The notes under the pieces: generated by a model
Told to the model about the DNA's origin: nothing
Database searches by the model: none
The model's input: only the letters and a program-made list of their open reading frames with translations
Assembly: GCF_029407905.1 (NCBI RefSeq)
Contig: NW_026577903.1
Coordinates: 1,860,001 to 1,924,000, forward strand
Direction: 5' to 3'
From: Bubalus kerabau
Taxonomy: Eukaryota > Chordata > Mammalia > Artiodactyla > Bovidae
Length of the DNA: 64,000 nucleotides
Shown: one piece after another, positions 60,492-64,000 of the stretch
How positions within the stretch are numbered: position 1 is the first letter of the stretch
Layout: each line of letters opens with the position of its first letter
Made by a program: the position numbers and the translations under genes

Positions 60492-60497
60492 GAAGAG
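60492..60497. repeat. ERV target-site duplication, 3' copy
   Basis: GAAGAG, the satellite consensus sequence, paired with GAAGAT at 53602-53607. Confidence 0.75.
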
Positions 60498-62455
60498 GGC
60501 CTCATCTCGATTTGAAGCAGGAACCTCAGGGTTGCTCTCCATTTCTGACTCTGAACACAGAGTCCCTACAGAGTTAGGACAGGAGAGTCAGGCCTCGTCT
60601 TGTGTGGAGGAATGGAACTCCACTGGACTCTCGAGTTGTTCACCAGATAACAGGCCACTTGTCGAGCTGTGTGTGGAACCTGCGGTTTTATCCGGACGAT
60701 GCATGGGGGTGTCAGTTCCCCTTCGTTTTTTGCCTTCATACACAGGGTTGCCTTCGAAGAGGTATCCAGCCTTCAGATTCTTATCAAGAGCAGACCAGGA
60801 AATCAGTGTCTTTCGGCATGTGGCACCACCCACAAGCCTACGTCTCGAATTTCTTCTTGAGACGGACCTCAACCTGAGGTGCACCAGGAAGGTCGGTAAC
60901 CCTTTCAGACAAAGCAAGTGAATCGACCCTCTTGTCCCGATCAGGAGGGGAGAAGGGGCTCAGATGAAGTGGTGCCGGGAACCTCGATGTTCCCCTCGAG
61001 TAAAACTGGGATGTCGGGGAACTTTTGGAGTCACATCAAAGGTGCTAAGTACCGTTTCAAACTTCAAGACGGAACGTGAGACTTCTCTTGAGACGCTGTA
61101 GCTGGCAAGGGCCTCATCTTGTGGTGACGGGTTAACCACGTCGTTTTTCTCGAGTTGTGGCGGGATTCTCGAGTTAGGTCAGGAAATTCAGGCTTCCTCT
61201 TGTGTTGGCCCCGGGAAGTCCAGTCTTCCATTCGAGTTGCGAGGGAGAGCTAGGGATTGTGCTTGAGTTACTGCAGGGCAAAAGAGACCTTATCTAGGCT
61301 TGTGTCCAGGACATAATGTTCGTCTCCAGGGGGGACAGGGATCTCGGGGTTGCTTTCCTGATGCACCCGGGGAGTCAGTCCTTGTCTCAAGGGGAAGCGA
61401 AGGACTCCGCTCTCCTCTCGAGTTGCGACGGGTATCTCTTGGAGCCCACTGACTGGCCTAAAGGGAGTCAAGCCTCCTGTGGAGTTTGGAGAGAGGACTC
61501 GTGATTGCTCTCCAGGCCATGCAGGTAAAGAAGGCCATCATCTCGCGATGAAGGGGGCGTCTCGTGGGTTTTCTCGAGCTGCAGCGCCAGTGTGGGGTTT
61601 CTCATGAGGTACTACGGGGAGCTCAGGGAGCCTCTCATGTGGCGCTTGGGAAGTCAGGTCTCCATGCGCATTGCGAGGGGGAGCGCGTCATTGCTCTAGA
61701 GTCATGGAAGGTGTATCGGGCCTCAAGAACCGTTAAAAAAGGACTTTCAAGGTGTTTCTTGGGTCACGGCAGTAAACCCTGTGTTCCCTCGACTAGTGCC
61801 GGTGGCCTCAGGGAGCTTCTCAGTGTGCCTCTGAGAAGTCAAGGATACCCTGGAGTTGGGAGGGCCCTCTCGGGACTCCACTGGGTTTGGTGCAATAGAA
61901 GAGGGCCTCATCTCGAGTGGAGGCAGGAACCTCAGGGTTCGTCTCCATTTCTGACTCTGATCGCAGGGTCCCTGCAGAGTTGGGACAGGAGAGTCAGGCC
62001 TCGTCTTGTAAGGAGGAATGGAACTCCACTTGCCTCTCGAGTTATTCATGGGGTGACAGGCAACTTGTCGAACTGTGTTTGGAATCTGCGGGTTTTTCCG
62101 GACGATGCACAAGGGTGTCAGTGCCCCTTCGTGTTGTGCCTTCTTCCACAGGGTTGCCTTTCAAGAGGTGTCCGGGCATCGGGTTCTTATCAAGAGTGGA
62201 CCGGGGAATCGGGGTCTTTCAGCATGTGTTACCACCCATGAAGCTACGTCTCAAATATTCTCGTTAGACCGGCCTCATCCTGAGGTGCGCCGGGAAGGTT
62301 GGGAACCCCTTCCAGACAAAGCATGGGAGTCGACCCTCCAGTCGCAATCAGGAGGGGAGAAGTGGCTCAGATGAAGTCGTACCGGGAACCTCGGTGTTCC
62401 CCTCGAGAGAGACCAGGGTGTCGGGGAACTTTTGGAATCGCATCAAGGGTGCCAA

Positions 62456-62488
62456 GTTTTCACACTTGAAGTGTGAAAACACTTCAAG
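62456..62488. other. Overlapping hairpins, macro-copy of 3691-3723
   Basis: Same pair of 10-bp perfect stems, base for base, so the event predates the 58.8 kb duplication. Confidence 0.8.
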
Positions 62489-63346
62489 AAGAAACCTGGG
62501 ACTTCTCTTTAGACGCTGTAGCGGGCAAGGGCCTCATCTTGCGATGACAGGGTAACCATGTGGTTTTTCTCGAGTTTCGGCGGGATTCTCGAGTTACGAT
62601 GGGGAATTCAGGCTTCCTCTTGTGTTGGCCCAGGGAAGTCCAATCTTCCATTGGAGTTGCGAGAGAGAGCTAGGGATTGCTCTCGAGTCACTTCAGGGCA
62701 AAAGAGACCTCATCTAAGCTTGTGTCCAGGACCTAATGTTCCTCTCCAGGGGCGACAGAGATCTCGGGGTTGCATTTTAGACGCACCCGAGGAGTCAGAC
62801 CTCATCTCGAGAGGAAGGAAAGGACTCTGCTCTGCTCTCGAGTCCCGACGGGTATTTCTTGGAGACCACTGAGTGGCCTAAAGGGAGTCAAGCCTCCTGT
62901 GGATTTTTTTTTAATTTTATTTTATTTTTAAACTTTACATAATTGTATTAGTTTTTCCAAATATCAAAATGAATCCGCCTCAGGTATACATGTGCTCCCC
63001 ATCCTGAACCCTCCTCCCTCCTCCCCCCCCATAGCATCCCTCTGGGTCGTCCCAGTGCACTAGCCCCAAGCATCCAGTGTCATGCATCAAACCTGGACTG
63101 GCAACTCTTTTCATACATGATATTTTACATGTTTCAATGCCATTCTCCCAAATCTTCCCACCTTCTCCCTCTCCCTCAGAGTCCATAAGACTCTTCTATA
63201 CATCAGTGTCTCTTTTGCTGTCTCGTACTCAGGGTTATTGTTACCGTCTTTCAAAGTTCCATATATATGCGTTAGTATACTGTATTGGTGTTTTTCTTTC
63301 TGGCTTACTTCACTCTGTATAATAGGCTCCAGTTTCATCCACCTCA

Positions 63347-64000
63347 TTAGAACTGAGTCATTCTATTCTTTTTAATGGCGGAGTAATACTCCATTGTGTA
63401 TATGTACCACAGCTTTCTTATCCATTCATCTGCTGATGGACATCTAGGTTGCTTCCATGTCCTGGCTATTAGAAACAGTGCTGCGATGAACATTGGGGTA
63501 CACGTGTCTCTTTCCCTTCTGGTTTCCTCAGTGTGTATGCCCAGCAGTGGGATTGCTGGATCATAAGGCAGTTCTATTTCCAGTTTTTTAAGGAATCTCC
63601 ACACTGTTCTCTATAGTGGCTGTACTAGTTTGCATTCCCACAAACAGTGTAAGAGGGTTCCCTTTTCTCCACACCCTCTCCAGCACTTATTATTTGTAGA
63701 CTTTTGGATTGCAGCCATTCTGACTGGCGTGAAATGGTACCTCATAGTGGTTTTGCATTCTGACTGGCGTGAAATGGTACCTCATAGTGGTTTTGATTTT
63801 CATTTCTATGATAATGAGTGATTTTGAGCATCTTTTCATGTGTTTGTTAGCCATCTGTATGTCTTCTTTGGAGAAATGTCTATTTAGTTCTTTGGCCCAT
63901 TTTTTGATTGGGTCATCTATTTTTCTGGAGTTGAGCTGTAGGTGTTGCTTGTATATTTTTGAGATTAGTTGTTTGTCAGTTGCTTCATTTCCTATTATTT
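63347..64000 (-). pseudogene. L1 ORF2 C-terminal pseudogene, macro-copy
   Basis: Encodes the C-terminal end of ORF2 protein, including ELPYDPAIPLLGIHTEETRR and the terminal IYTMEYYSAIKKNR, stopping at 63347-63349. Compared with 4582-5469 it has a private nonsense codon (TGG to TAG on the minus strand, plus-strand CTA at 63611-63613). The 40-bp duplication at 63716-63795 adds a frameshift. It continues beyond the window. Confidence 0.88.
63716..63795. repeat. 40-bp perfect tandem duplication private to this L1 copy
   Basis: 63716-63755 and 63756-63795 are identical; the other macro-copy has the unit once (4951-4990). It changes the macro-repeat offset from 58,765 to 58,805. Confidence 0.95.

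Larger units (their letters stand above)
60492..62903 (+). repeat. Satellite I-like array, macro-copy of 1727-4138
   Basis: Anchors at 60571 and 61977. Aligned to 1727-4138 at offset 58,765 with scattered single-base differences (for example AAAAGAAGG/TAAAGAAGG near 61526). Includes the same inverted-duplication hairpin. Ends at the same L1 junction. Confidence 0.92.
58766..64000 (+). repeat. 58.8 kb macro-repeat, second copy of the unit start
   Basis: Counterpart of 1-5195, about 1 % diverged by eye, with private changes (40-bp duplication, extra ORF2 nonsense, LTR substitutions). Private changes make a simple duplicated contig unlikely. Confidence 0.93.
62904..64000 (-). mobile_element. 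L1 3' end, macro-copy (truncated by window edge)
   Basis: Same L1 insertion as at 4139, with the same satellite junction and A-rich tail (9 T rather than 11). It contains the 3'UTR and the ORF2 C-terminus, then leaves the window. Divergence from copy one is about 1 % plus a private 40-bp duplication. Confidence 0.93.

Noticed and set aside
1..64000. CRISPR array, rRNA or tRNA genes, defence or biosynthetic operons
   Set aside because: Repeats are kilobase-scale satellite without spacer structure, and no RNA gene signatures were seen. The composition is mammalian.

Overview
The window is mammalian, almost certainly bovid (cattle or a close relative), and looks pericentromeric. It contains no host gene with an intact reading frame. 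About 44 of the 64 kb is a head-to-tail satellite with a monomer of about 1,405 bp, which I recognise as the bovine satellite I (1.715) family. Two transposable elements sit inside the satellite: an L1 of 8.2 kb on the minus strand and an endogenous retrovirus (ERV) of 6.9 kb on the plus strand. Both are broken and both still have target-site duplications (TSDs).

Layout: 1-432 env transmembrane remnant of an ERV whose 5' part lies outside the window; 433-1726 its 3' LTR; 1727-4138 satellite; 4139-12314 nearly full-length dead L1 (3'UTR, ORF2, ORF1, about 3 kb of 5'UTR); 12315-53607 satellite array of about 29 monomers; 53608-60491 complete but internally deleted ERV (LTR, PBS, gag matrix, dUTPase and protease scraps, integrase tail, captured host sequence, env TM, PPT, LTR); 60492-62903 satellite; 62904-64000 the 3' end of an L1.

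The last 5.2 kb (58766-64000) repeats the first 5.2 kb (1-5195) at a constant offset of 58,765 bp, with about 1 % divergence and the same ERV/satellite and satellite/L1 junctions. The window therefore spans just over one period of a 58.8 kb macro-repeat: 43.7 kb satellite + 8.2 kb L1 + 6.9 kb ERV. Both insertions predate the macro-duplication. LTR-LTR divergence within the ERV (roughly 5-9 % in the parts I compared) exceeds that between the macro-copies.

Within the satellite, a GC/CpG-rich homogenised subfamily (about 26.8-29.6 kb and 33.8-43.1 kb) is flanked and interrupted by older, more diverged monomers. Signs of unequal exchange are a 9-monomer (12,635 bp) recurrence of one variant block, two adjacent nearly identical monomers, a monomer lengthened by about 112 bp, and an insertion variant scattered over four monomers.

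The most unusual item is a GC-rich non-viral segment inside the ERV (about 58050-58412), between integrase and env TM. It encodes a sequence closely resembling the signal peptide and first mature residues of the metalloproteinase inhibitor TIMP2, which suggests capture of a host mRNA 5' end by a retrovirus later trapped in satellite DNA. I see no CRISPR, rRNA, tRNA, operon or defence system.
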